Shown: one piece after another, positions 24,188 to 32,098 of the stretch
Position numbering within the stretch: position 1 is the stretch's first letter
Layout of the letters: each line of letters opens with the position of its first letter
Assembly: GCA_003506895.1 (NCBI GenBank)
Contig: DNXO01000014.1
Span: 26,821 to 70,235 of the forward strand
DNA: 43,415 nucleotides
Source: Acetobacteraceae bacterium
Lineage (GTDB): Bacteria; Pseudomonadota; Alphaproteobacteria; Acetobacterales; Acetobacteraceae
Reading direction: 5' to 3'
The notes under the pieces: model-generated
What the model was told of the DNA's origin: nothing
The model's input: only the letters and a program-made list of their open reading frames with translations
Databases searched by the model: none
Position numbers and translations under genes: made by a program

Positions 24188-25608
24188 TTGCGACCATCGC
24201 TGAACGGCCTGGAATCAACGCGGGCCACGGTGACCAGAGAGGCGGCGCTCGCGACAGCAGCCAGAACGCTGGTGCTGTCACCAAAAATCCGCCAATTTTG
24301 TTCCGTCAGGGCGGATGGCAACGGGCCGAACCAGAACAGGAACGACTTGATCGCCGACGGCAGCGTGCAGGTGACATTCCGCTCATCATTTGCCGTGAAT
24401 GACCCGTCGACCAGGACGGAACAACCGGCGGCCAGTACCGCGAATACCTCATGCCAAGTGGCCTCTCCTGACGATCCGAGGTGGACGACACGTGCCCCGG
24501 GGGCCGGTGTGACCACCGCTGCCAGCATCATTGCCATTTGGGTTCTGGATTCGTCGTTGTTGCCGCCGAGCATGATCAAAATGGGCGGTTCGTAGGCCAG
24601 GAAGCCGATGGCGGCGGCGACATGGCGTCGCGCCAATGCCATGAGGCGGTCTGCTTGACGTCCGTTCGCGCTGCGTTGCGCGCCACCGGCCAACGCGTAG
24701 CTGCGTGTCGCGGCACGCAAGGAAAGAAATAGCGGTAACGCTTTAAGGCCATCCGTCTCCGGCGCATGGTCGAGATAGGCATTGAACACCATGTTGGCGA
24801 GATAGCCACGGCCATGCAGTTGCAGATCCATCAACAGGAACGCGAGATCATACAAAACATCGATACATCCGATTTCGTCGCTGAACTCGATGCCGTCGAA
24901 CAGCGTGGGTTGGCCATGATACAGGCAGATGTTGGCCAGGCGAAGGTCGCCATGGCACTGCCGCACGCTGCCTTCTTCCCGCCGGCGGTCGAGCAGAGCG
25001 GACACGCGGCCGAGCGCAATTCTCGCCAAGCTGCCCAAGGTTTCCACCGATGCCCCATCCAGCGCAGCGGCTACCAAGGCAAGCTCACGGTCGTTATCCG
25101 CGATCACGCCACGGATCGCTTCGCTTCCGCCGAACCTGGGCGTGATCTCGGCCGAGGCGTGAAAATGCGCTATATTCTCACCGAGGCTTCGCATCAGTTC
25201 CGGTGTCAGTTTCCCGGCGTCAGTCAGGTGGTCGAACAGGTCGGACTGGGCGAAACGGCGCATGACGACGACATGGTCGACCGCCAAACCGGGCCCATCG
25301 AAAGCCAATACACCGTTCGAATCGAGATTGATCGAGCGTACATGAAGGTAAATATCGGGTGCCGTGCGCCGGTTCAGCCGGAGTTCCGACTCGCACGCCC
25401 GCCTGCGCAATTCGTCCGAGGTATAATCCAGCGACGCGTAGCGGATCGCGCGCTTCAGCTTGTATGCGAAATCCGCTGCCAGAAAGACGATCGAACAGTG
25501 GGTCTCGACCCGCTCGATCTTGATATTCCCGAGGCCGTAACTCGCAGGGCTCGACAGGAAGTCGATCACAGCCTGCTGTGGATCGGCCGCCGGGAACAGG
25601 TCGTTCAT
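24184..25608 (-). CDS. APH-family kinase fused to an AAA/kinase-like domain with a degenerate P-loop
   Basis: This 474-residue protein begins with an aminoglycoside-phosphotransferase-like kinase domain (about 1-330). The catalytic loop is QCHGDLRLANICLY and the metal site is LFDGIEFSDEIGCIDVLYDLAFLLMDL. Residues from about 345 correspond to the small P-loop kinase domain found in the usual two-domain family (COG2187/COG0645 type). Here the Walker A region reads IMLGGNNDESRTQMA instead of the GxxGxGKST pattern, so the second domain has lost its glycines and lysine and is probably not a nucleotide kinase. The ATG overlaps the pncB stop (ATGA). The substrate is unknown; true aminoglycoside resistance is unlikely. 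Confidence 0.8.
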   Translation of the reverse strand: MNDLFPAADPQQAVIDFLSSPASYGLGNIKIERVETHCSIVFLAADFAYKLKRAIRYASLDYTSDELRRRACESELRLNRRTAPDIYLHVRSINLDSNGVLAFDGPGLAVDHVVVMRRFAQSDLFDHLTDAGKLTPELMRSLGENIAHFHASAEITPRFGGSEAIRGVIADNDRELALVAAALDGASVETLGSLARIALGRVSALLDRRREEGSVRQCHGDLRLANICLYHGQPTLFDGIEFSDEIGCIDVLYDLAFLLMDLQLHGRGYLANMVFNAYLDHAPETDGLKALPLFLSLRAATRSYALAGGAQRSANGRQADRLMALARRHVAAAIGFLAYEPPILIMLGGNNDESRTQMAMMLAAVVTPAPGARVVHLGSSGEATWHEVFAVLAAGCSVLVDGSFTANDERNVTCTLPSAIKSFLFWFGPLPSALTEQNWRIFGDSTSVLAAVASAASLVTVARVDSRPFSDGRN

Positions 25609-26951
25609 GGATGGTGACCTGGCGCGAGCATCCGATCCATCGCGGTTGCAAGATGCCGAATCCCGGCACTGATTTGAATCGGAATATGATGCGGCTCCAG
25701 GTGCCGCAGTGGCTTTGGCAGATGCGTCAGAGACGCCGCCGCATGGGCTCTGGCGTCCGTTAGATCGGGAAGGCCCGCCACCCGTCTGCCGTTTCGCATA
25801 GCCGGTTGCAGAAGCGGCTCGCCAATCGCCGGCTCATCGTCCAGCGCGATAATATCCGTCGCGATGGTGCCATCGTCGTGGTACCGGCGGTGGACCTGCT
25901 TGCGACCCGGCCAGGTGGCTTTGCCTTCGCTCAATTTGCGCCGCGGGCGTCCGGCGTATTCCTGGATCTTGTAGGCGCAATCGAGCGCGGGTGCGTCCGC
26001 CGACGTCGTCAGGCTGGTGCCAATGCCGAAACCATCGATCGGCGCGCCGCCTCGGCACAACGACAGAAGGCCGTCCTCATCCAGCCCGCCGCTCGCCAAG
26101 ATCCGGATGCCCTGTAGCCCGGCGTCGTCAAGGATAACGCGTACGGCGTGGGCATGCGCGCCGAGGTCGCCACTGTCCAGCCGCACGGCACTGATCGTGA
26201 TGCCTTCGGCGGCCAGGCGAGGCGCCAGACGTGAGACGATCGTAGCGCCTCGTTCGGTATCGTACGTGTCGATCAGCAGTGTCAGCGCCCGGGGATGCAC
26301 CCTTGCGAAGCGTTCGAAGGCCGTCGCCTCGTCGTCATGCGCTTGCACAAAGGAGTGCGCCATCGTCCCGACCACCGGGATGCCGAATTCGCGGTTCGCG
26401 AGCACGGTGGCGGTCCCAGCGAAGCCAGCAAGATAACTGGCGCGTGCGGCAAGTAATCCGGCTTCCGCGCCGTGCGCCCGCCGCAGGCCAAAATCGACCA
26501 ACTGCTTGCCGGGGGCGGCGAGCACCATCCGGGCCGCCCTGGAGGCGATGACCGTCTGGAAATGCAGCAGATTGATCAGGCGCGTCTCGACAAACTGTGC
26601 CTGGGGCAAAGGCGCTACGACCCGCAGGATCGGTTCGTCGGGGAAGAATATGGTCCCTTCCGGCATCGCATCGACATCGCCGGTGAAGCGCAGGTTTGCC
26701 AAACCATCAACGAAGGCAGTCGAAAACAGGCGAGAATCCTTTAGCCACGCCAATTCATCCGGCGCGAACCGCAGCGCTTCAAGGAACTCTATCGCCTGGG
26801 CGAGGCCGGCGGCCATCAGAAAGCCCCGCCGCGGCGGTAGTTTGCGGACGAAAAACTCGAAAACGGCTGTCTCTGCCATGTCGTGCGCGGCGTAAGCCTC
26901 CAGCATCGAGAGCTCGTAAAGGTCGGTCAGCAAAATACCGCGTTCTCGCAT
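25605..26951 (-). CDS. pncB: Nicotinate phosphoribosyltransferase
   Basis: This 448-residue enzyme converts nicotinate and PRPP to nicotinate mononucleotide in NAD salvage. It shows the family start LTDLYELSMLEAYAAHDM, the FVRKLPPRRGFLMAAGLAQAIEFLE segment, the FGLRRAHGAEAGL region with the conserved His, GTMAHSFVQAHDDE, LLIDTYDT and VRLDSGDLG. FGIGTSLTTSADAPALDCAYKIQEYAGRPRRKLSEGKATWPG follows. The ATG at 26951 starts MRERGILLTDLYEL, as expected for the family; one at 26999 adds unrelated residues. It couples to the kinase-like gene and follows the ATPase inhibitor gene by 52 bases. Co-location with prs links PRPP supply to NAD salvage in the same island. Confidence 0.92.
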   Translation of the reverse strand: MRERGILLTDLYELSMLEAYAAHDMAETAVFEFFVRKLPPRRGFLMAAGLAQAIEFLEALRFAPDELAWLKDSRLFSTAFVDGLANLRFTGDVDAMPEGTIFFPDEPILRVVAPLPQAQFVETRLINLLHFQTVIASRAARMVLAAPGKQLVDFGLRRAHGAEAGLLAARASYLAGFAGTATVLANREFGIPVVGTMAHSFVQAHDDEATAFERFARVHPRALTLLIDTYDTERGATIVSRLAPRLAAEGITISAVRLDSGDLGAHAHAVRVILDDAGLQGIRILASGGLDEDGLLSLCRGGAPIDGFGIGTSLTTSADAPALDCAYKIQEYAGRPRRKLSEGKATWPGRKQVHRRYHDDGTIATDIIALDDEPAIGEPLLQPAMRNGRRVAGLPDLTDARAHAAASLTHLPKPLRHLEPHHIPIQISAGIRHLATAMDRMLAPGHHP

Positions 26952-27003
26952 AGCGAAATGATACCTGGACCCAGATAAACAAGACTCAGGTGGGGGCACC
27001 GCG

Positions 27004-27351
27004 TTATAGTATATCCGAATGTTCAGGCGGCTTCTCGGTGAGCTGCTTTAGCGCCTGTTTCATGCAGTCAGTCAGGGTGCCGGACAGGTCTGTCCGGGAA
27101 ACCGTTGCGTCATGCGCGGAAAATAGGTCCCCAACATGCCGCAGCAGGGCGTCCTCATGTGCCGGCCCGTCCGGGATGGCCAGGATCTGCTTGACCAGAG
27201 CCCCGGTTGCTTCATCCGTTAGCTGTAGCCTGGCTGCGGCCCATTGGGCGAACAGCTTGTCCCTGCGCGCGGCAACAAGGAAGCGGAATTCTTCGTCATG
27301 TGCGAATTTTGCTTCGAACGCCTGCTCCCGATCTTGAAAGGTTGGCGGCAT
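27004..27351 (-). CDS. F1Fo-ATPase inhibitor zeta subunit (DUF1476 family)
   Basis: This 115-residue helical protein matches the alphaproteobacterial zeta subunit that blocks ATP hydrolysis by F1. It has the signature start TFQDREQAFEAKFAHDEEFRFLVAARRDKLFAQWAAARLQLT, then a four-helix region ending with ILAIPDGPAHEDALLRHVGDLF. An extra C-terminal stretch (about residues 90-115) goes beyond typical members. The ATG at 27351 has GGAGG five bases upstream, which decides against the ATG at 27363. Its place in a low-oxygen operon suggests a condition-specific copy that saves ATP when respiration stops. Whether another zeta gene exists elsewhere cannot be seen here. Confidence 0.88.
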   Translation of the reverse strand: MPPTFQDREQAFEAKFAHDEEFRFLVAARRDKLFAQWAAARLQLTDEATGALVKQILAIPDGPAHEDALLRHVGDLFSAHDATVSRTDLSGTLTDCMKQALKQLTEKPPEHSDIL

Positions 27352-27417
27352 AGCGACCTCCATAAAGATTATGTTGGGACGATTTCCATGGCTTAGCCCG
27401 CGATCGTCGCGGAATTA

Positions 27418-27846
27418 TTATATCTCTCCAGCCGCCGCGGACGTTGGCAGTCGCTTTGTTTTCGATCCGGGAGGTGGAGACTTGGCTTTTGTAGCAGGAG
27501 AACCGGCCGGACCGGGTCCGTTTCCGACGCAACTCATGATCTCTTGTTCGGCTTCGCGCCAATTGATCACGTCATGACCGCTCGGCCGCCCCTGGTTCTC
27601 CCACAGTTCATAAGCCCGGACAGCGATCAGGTTTCGTATCTCCTCGTCTCTCGTAAATTTTTCGGTAGCGGACATCTTAACCTCTCCATGTGCCGCCACG
27701 GATGCAAGTTCGCCTGGGTCCTTGCTTGCAGCCTCAACCGGTGCCGCTGTCGGACGGAGGGTCGAAGCGACTTCCTGTTCCAGCCATCGCCGGACATCCG
27801 ACGGCGCGGCTTTGATTTCTTCGGCCGATAGCGTGATACCGAACAT
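27418..27846 (-). CDS. DUF2934-domain protein
   Basis: This 142-residue protein carries the short DUF2934 motif near the middle (TRDEEIRNLIAVRAYELWENQGRPSGHDVINWREAEQEI). An N-terminal piece MFGITLSAEEIKAAPSDVRRWLEQEVASTL precedes it. The C-terminus (GNGPGPAGSPATKAKSPPPGSKTKRLPTSAAAGEI) is basic and disordered. DUF2934 is a small helical module of unknown function common in Alpha- and Betaproteobacteria. The ATG at 27846 follows a GGTGGAGAG stretch. It is the first gene behind the FNR box at 27906 and is followed by the ATPase inhibitor gene after 66 bases, so it probably leads the zeta-pncB-kinase transcript. Confidence 0.75.
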   Translation of the reverse strand: MFGITLSAEEIKAAPSDVRRWLEQEVASTLRPTAAPVEAASKDPGELASVAAHGEVKMSATEKFTRDEEIRNLIAVRAYELWENQGRPSGHDVINWREAEQEIMSCVGNGPGPAGSPATKAKSPPPGSKTKRLPTSAAAGEI

Positions 27847-27875
27847 CAGCCGCTCTCCACCCGAGGCCACTTGCG

Positions 27876-27919
27876 TTTATATCGCCAATTTTCCCGTGTT
27901 GGGCATTGATCCTAATCAA
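27876..27919 (-). promoter_or_regulatory. FNR/FixK-type promoter of the DUF2934-zeta-pncB-kinase operon
   Basis: A perfect palindromic box, TTGATCCTAATCAA, lies at 27906-27919 between the groEL stop and the DUF2934 gene. On the minus strand TATAAA at 27881-27876 is a good -10 candidate, placing the box centre around -43. The DUF2934 ATG lies about 66 bases from the box centre. Confidence 0.75.
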
Positions 27920-27977
27920 GGTACGTTCCGAACTAGTATCGTATATGTATTGAACCCCGGATCGGCAGCCCAGCTTG

Positions 27978-29597
27978 CTATAGGGCCGACTCGGCTTCGG
28001 GGATGTGCTCTTTCCGCGGTTCCGGGATCTCGGTCATCGTCGCCTCTGTCAGGAGCAGCACGCTTGCTACCGACACCGCGTTTTCCAAGGCCGTTCGAAC
28101 GACCTTGGTTGGATCGATGATGCCTGCCGCCACCAGATCCACATATTGTTTGCGTGCCGCATCGAAACCGATATTTCCTTCACTAGCCATCATGCGCGCG
28201 ATCACCACGCCGCCATCAACCGCCGAGTTCTCCGCGATCTGGCGGGTCGGTACTTCAAGTGCCCGTTTCAGGATCTGGATACCTGTTCGCTCGTCGCCGT
28301 CCGCCTTCGACTCCTCGTGCTCGACGGCAGGAATGCAGCGCAGCAGGGCAAGGCCGCCGCCAGGCACGATTCCCTCGGCCACCGCCGCCTTGGTGGAGCT
28401 GATCGCATCGTCCAGGGCTTCCTTCCGAGCTTTCATCTCGGCCTCGGCGGGGGCGCCAACACGGATGACGGCAACGCCGCCGAGGAGCTTGGCCAACCGC
28501 TCCTGCAGCTTTTCCCGGTCATAGTCGCTGGTGGTATTTTCGATTTCGCGGCGGATTTGCAGGACACGGGCATCAATCCCGGCGCGCTCGCCCGTCCCGC
28601 CGATCAGCGTTGTCTTGTCCTTGTCAGCCACGACCCGGCCGACCCGGCCAAGATCCTTTATCTCGACACTTTCCATCTTGACGCCGAGGTCCTGCGACAC
28701 GATCGACGCACCGGTCAATACAGCCATGTCCTGTAGCATCGCCTTTCGCCGATCGCCGAAGCCCGGCGCCTTCACCGCGCACGCCTTCAGCGCACCACGG
28801 AGCTGATTGACGATCAGCGTCGCCAACGCCTCGCCTTCGACATCTTCAGCGATGACCAGCAACGGGCGCCCGGACTTGGCCACACTGTCCAAGACTGGAA
28901 GCAACTCCTGCAGACTACCGATCTTGCGGTCGGACAGCAGCACGAAGGCGTCCTCCAGCACTGCTTCCATCTTCTCGGGGTTGGTGATGAAGTAATGGGA
29001 TATGAACCCGTGGTCGAACTGCATCCCTTCGACCACCTCCAGGGTGGTTTCCGTGGTTTTCGATTCCTCGACCGTGATCACGCCGTCATTGCCGACCTTT
29101 TCGATCGCCTCGGCCACCAGTTCCCCGACCATGGGATCGTTGTGGGCGGAGATCGTCGCGACCTGGGCTTTTTCTTTTCGGGTCAGCACCGGCTGCGACA
29201 TCCTCTTCAGTTCACCGATCGCCACGGCCGCCGCCCGGTCCAGCCCCCGCTTCAGATCGATGGCACTGGCGCCAGCAACAACATTGCGTACCCCATCGGC
29301 GAAAATGGCCTGAGCGAGGACGGTAGCGGTGCTGGTTCCATCGCCAACCACCTCGCCCGTTTTCTCCGCGGCCTGGCGCAGCATGCGTGCGCCAAGGTTT
29401 TCCTCCGGATCCTTGAGTTCCAGCTCCTTGGCGATCGTCACGCCGTCATTACAGACGACGGGGGCGCCCCATTTCTTCTCGATCAGGACGGATTTCGATC
29501 GCGGGCCAAGCGTCACTCGAACGGCATCGGCGAGCTGGGTTGTGCCGCGAAGGATCTTTTCGCGGGCGGTTGAGCGAAACAGAACCTGCTTGGCCAT
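27978..29597 (-). CDS. groEL: GroEL-type chaperonin, paralogue without GGM tail
   Basis: This 539-residue 60-kDa chaperonin starts MAKQVLFRSTAREKILRGTTQLADAVRVTLGPRS and keeps the ATP-site GDGTSTATVLAQAIF, EGMQFDHGFISHYFITNP, LLVIAEDVEGEALATLIVN, APGFGDRRKAMLQDMA, AAVAEGIVPGGGLALLR and NAVSVASVLLLTEATMTE. The usual C-terminal Gly-Gly-Met repeats are replaced by EIPEPRKEHIPEAESAL. No groES gene is adjacent. The ATG at 29597 has GGAGAG upstream; an in-frame start at 29765 would read through the FNR box. It therefore looks like an oxygen-regulated accessory GroEL. The tail change may alter refolding within the cavity (inference). Confidence 0.92.
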   Translation of the reverse strand: MAKQVLFRSTAREKILRGTTQLADAVRVTLGPRSKSVLIEKKWGAPVVCNDGVTIAKELELKDPEENLGARMLRQAAEKTGEVVGDGTSTATVLAQAIFADGVRNVVAGASAIDLKRGLDRAAAVAIGELKRMSQPVLTRKEKAQVATISAHNDPMVGELVAEAIEKVGNDGVITVEESKTTETTLEVVEGMQFDHGFISHYFITNPEKMEAVLEDAFVLLSDRKIGSLQELLPVLDSVAKSGRPLLVIAEDVEGEALATLIVNQLRGALKACAVKAPGFGDRRKAMLQDMAVLTGASIVSQDLGVKMESVEIKDLGRVGRVVADKDKTTLIGGTGERAGIDARVLQIRREIENTTSDYDREKLQERLAKLLGGVAVIRVGAPAEAEMKARKEALDDAISSTKAAVAEGIVPGGGLALLRCIPAVEHEESKADGDERTGIQILKRALEVPTRQIAENSAVDGGVVIARMMASEGNIGFDAARKQYVDLVAAGIIDPTKVVRTALENAVSVASVLLLTEATMTEIPEPRKEHIPEAESAL

Positions 29598-30035
29598 GTG
29601 TTCTCTCCTGATTGGTCGGCATCTCGGACTGGTCGTTTGGGATGGGCAAGGACTGCTTGACCGAAGCCGGGGCGTTGGCCACGATTTCGCTTTCCGCGCC
29701 TGGGAATTGATGCCAGGGTGCGAGATCAAGCACGAAACCCTTCGTCGCATTTTGATGCTGGTCAAAGTAAACTATCGCAGAATTATTTGATTGTACGAGG
29801 CGGATCTTGTGCGTCACGTGGGGCCGTGACGATGGATTGCCGAAGCCCGATGGGCATCTTCGCGCTGTGCTGTTTTTTCTTTACGCCATGCCTCAAGCCT
29901 CTTTGGAGCGGCTGGTGTTGAGTGTCGCCTTAGCTGATCCCTTTTGGCGCCGCCGCGCTCTGAAATCTCCTGACGCGTTTCCCAAACGGTTTCCCGTGCT
30001 AGTCTGACCGCCGCTTTGCCTTGGGGTGGTTGTCC
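29598..30035. other. Intergenic region at the island boundary
   Basis: This is the longest stretch without a supported gene. It holds the FNR-type box at 29752-29765 upstream of groEL and a small inverted repeat, GTCACG-N6-CGTGAC, at 29813-29830. Open frames on both strands have no recognisable motif. It separates the FNR-box island from the unrelated genes that follow on the plus strand. Confidence 0.6.
29752..29765 (-). promoter_or_regulatory. FNR/FixK-type box upstream of groEL
   Basis: TTGATGCTGGTCAA lies in the non-coding region upstream of groEL, centred about 161 bases before its ATG. No clear -10 hexamer is seen at class II spacing, so it might act from a more distant position or with a weak promoter. 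It is the last box of the island. Confidence 0.65.
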
Positions 30036-31115
30036 TTGCCGTTTATCCAGTCCGGTCCAGGTCTCAGCCGCCGGCGCCTCGGCGCCGCGGCCCTGATTGC
30101 GTTGCCCGCCATCGTTTCCGCTACCGCCCGGGCGGCGGCGCGCAGCGTCACGTTCGCCGGCTATGGCGGCTGGTTCCAGTCCACGTTCGATCCATTGATC
30201 CTGGGGGCGTTCCGCAAGGCGCACCCCGATATCGCGGTGTTCTATTACCCGGTCGGCAACTCCTATCAGGCGCTGTCGATGCTGCGCGCGCAGCGGAGTT
30301 TCCCGTCCACCAGCGTGGCTTTGCTGGAAACCGGGGTTGCCGCCCGCGCGACCGCCGAAGGACTGCTGGAGCCGCTCGATGCCGGCTCGATGCCGGTTTT
30401 GAAGGATTTGATTCCGCGGGCGACCCAGCCGAATGTGGCCGGTCCGGCGTTGATGCTGGATAATCTGGCCCTGGGGTACAACCCGACCTTGATCACCCAG
30501 GTTCCGCGCTCCTGGCGGGCGCTATGGAACCCGGTCTATGGGCGCCGGGTGGTGTTGCAGACGCCGCCCGATCCGCTCGGGCTGGCGATGACCGCGGCGG
30601 CGGCGGGTTTGTACGGCGCCGGCGACCCCAAAACCTCGATGGACATCGCGATGACGGCACTGGAACAACTGCTGCCGCGAGTCGGAATGTGGGACCCGAT
30701 CCCGGACGTCTATACCGCGATCGCGACCGGGGATGCCGGGCTGGGACCGTGCTGGAATGCTCGGGCGCAGGCGCAGGCGGCGATGACGCCGGGACGGTTC
30801 GCGGCCATCATTCCCGATGAGGGGGGACCGTATCTGACGACCACGGTCAACCTGATCAAAGGCAGCCAGCAATCGGAGCCGGCCCGGACCCTGATCGCCT
30901 GGCTGTTGGGGCCGGAGGCGCAGCGACTGTTGGTCGAGGCCATGTTCTACGCGCCGGTCAATACGAAGGCGGATATCCCGGCCGCGGCGCTGTCGCGGGT
31001 TGGCGCGACGCCGGTGATGATCGAACGCCGAATGGAGATGGACTGGATTGGCATCACTGATGCCAGGGATCAGGTGACGGCGCTTTGGCGCAGCCATGGG
31101 CTGGATGCCCATTGA
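30036..31115 (+). CDS. Tat-type extracellular solute-binding protein (PotD-like)
   Basis: This protein of about 359 residues is a periplasmic ABC-transporter binding protein of the spermidine/putrescine or iron type. It has a twin-arginine-like signal (LSRRRLGAAALIALPAIVSATARA) and then VTFAGYGGWFQSTFDPLILGAFRKAHPDIAVFYYPVG. Further family marks are LEPLDAGSMPVLKDLIPRA, LGYNPTLITQVPRSWRALWNPVYGRRV and the late INxxKGSQQ-like segment. No ATG precedes the signal. TTG at 30036 is chosen because GGGGTGG precedes it; TTG at 30021 is an alternative. No permease or ATPase gene is adjacent, so it is an orphan. The ligand is unknown. Confidence 0.8.
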   Translation: MPFIQSGPGLSRRRLGAAALIALPAIVSATARAAARSVTFAGYGGWFQSTFDPLILGAFRKAHPDIAVFYYPVGNSYQALSMLRAQRSFPSTSVALLETGVAARATAEGLLEPLDAGSMPVLKDLIPRATQPNVAGPALMLDNLALGYNPTLITQVPRSWRALWNPVYGRRVVLQTPPDPLGLAMTAAAAGLYGAGDPKTSMDIAMTALEQLLPRVGMWDPIPDVYTAIATGDAGLGPCWNARAQAQAAMTPGRFAAIIPDEGGPYLTTTVNLIKGSQQSEPARTLIAWLLGPEAQRLLVEAMFYAPVNTKADIPAAALSRVGATPVMIERRMEMDWIGITDARDQVTALWRSHGLDAH

Positions 31116-31124
31116 AAGAGACGC

Positions 31125-32075
31125 ATGGTTTTGCCGGCTGAGTTCCAATTGATCGCGCGCCACTTCCGCCCGCTGGCCGGGCCGGGAGCGCTGGAACTGC
31201 GTGACGACGCCGCATTGCTGACGCCGCCGGCTGGCCGGCAGTTGGTTTTGACCGTGGATGCGATGGTGGCCGGCGTCCACTTCCTGCCGGACGATCCGCC
31301 GGACCTGGTCGGCCGCAAGTTGCTGCGGGTCAACCTGTCGGACCTCGCGGCGAAGGGGGCGGTGCCGCTGGCCTACTTGATGACCGTGTCAACGCCGAAA
31401 GGCACGCCGGATGCCTGGTTCGCCGGGTTTGCCGCTGGCCTGGCGCAGGATCAGGCAGAATACGGCGTCACCCTGCTGGGTGGCGATACGACCTCCACGC
31501 CCGGTCCGATTTCGTTGTCGTTGACGATCATCGGGCATGTCGCGCCAGGGACGGCGGTTCATCGGTTCGGGGCGTCGGCGGGCGACGAGATCTGGGTCAC
31601 TGGCACGATCGGGGACGGGGCGCTGGGGCTGGCTGTCGCCCAGGGGCGGCTGACGGATGCCAGCGGCTTTCTGCTGGACCGGTATCGGTTGCCGCGTCCG
31701 CGCGTGGGACTGGCGCTGGCGGGGATTGCCTCGGCCGGAATGGATGTTTCGGACGGGCTGGTGCAGGACCTTGGGCACATCTGCCGAGCGAGCGGGTTGG
31801 CGGCGGAACTGCGGGCGGATCTGGTGCCGTTGTCGGATGCCGCGCGGGCGGCGGGGCCGGACTGGCTGGAAATCTGCCTGACCGGTGGGGACGATTACGA
31901 ACTGCTGCTGGCGGTGCCGCCGGATCGGGCAGAGGCGTTGCAGGCGGAAGCGGTTCGGGCCGGCATGACAGTCACGCGCGTCGGTCACTTCCATTCCGGG
32001 CCGGCCGAGGTAATGGTGCGTTTGGCTGGCGGAGAATCCCTTGCTGTGTCGAAGGGGGGCTGGAGCCACTTTTAG
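31125..32075 (+). CDS. thiL: Thiamine-monophosphate kinase
   Basis: This 316-residue enzyme phosphorylates thiamine monophosphate to thiamine diphosphate. All family marks are present: ELRDDAALL, LTVDAMVAGVHFLPDDPPDLVGRKLLRVNLSDLAAKGAVPLAYLM, LLGGDTTSTPGPISLSLTIIG, GTIGDGALGL, GMDVSDGLVQDLGHICRASG and LTGGDDYELLLAVPP. The ATG lies nine bases after the solute-binding-protein stop with GAAAGAG upstream, so the two may be co-transcribed. It is away from nusB/ribH, its common neighbours in many Proteobacteria. The product is the cofactor of the E1 enzyme in this window, although no regulatory link is visible. Confidence 0.93.
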   Translation: MVLPAEFQLIARHFRPLAGPGALELRDDAALLTPPAGRQLVLTVDAMVAGVHFLPDDPPDLVGRKLLRVNLSDLAAKGAVPLAYLMTVSTPKGTPDAWFAGFAAGLAQDQAEYGVTLLGGDTTSTPGPISLSLTIIGHVAPGTAVHRFGASAGDEIWVTGTIGDGALGLAVAQGRLTDASGFLLDRYRLPRPRVGLALAGIASAGMDVSDGLVQDLGHICRASGLAAELRADLVPLSDAARAAGPDWLEICLTGGDDYELLLAVPPDRAEALQAEAVRAGMTVTRVGHFHSGPAEVMVRLAGGESLAVSKGGWSHF

Positions 32076-32098
32076 CTAACAGACGGGCGTCCGAGAAA

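Noticed and set aside
24184..25608. Antibiotic (aminoglycoside) resistance gene
   Set aside because: The APH-like fold is shared by many metabolic kinases, and the domain layout and low-oxygen operon do not suggest resistance.
29814..30224. Minus-strand frame in the island boundary region (about 136 codons)
   Set aside because: It is basic, low-complexity sequence that overlaps the solute-binding-protein start in antisense and has no ribosome-binding site.
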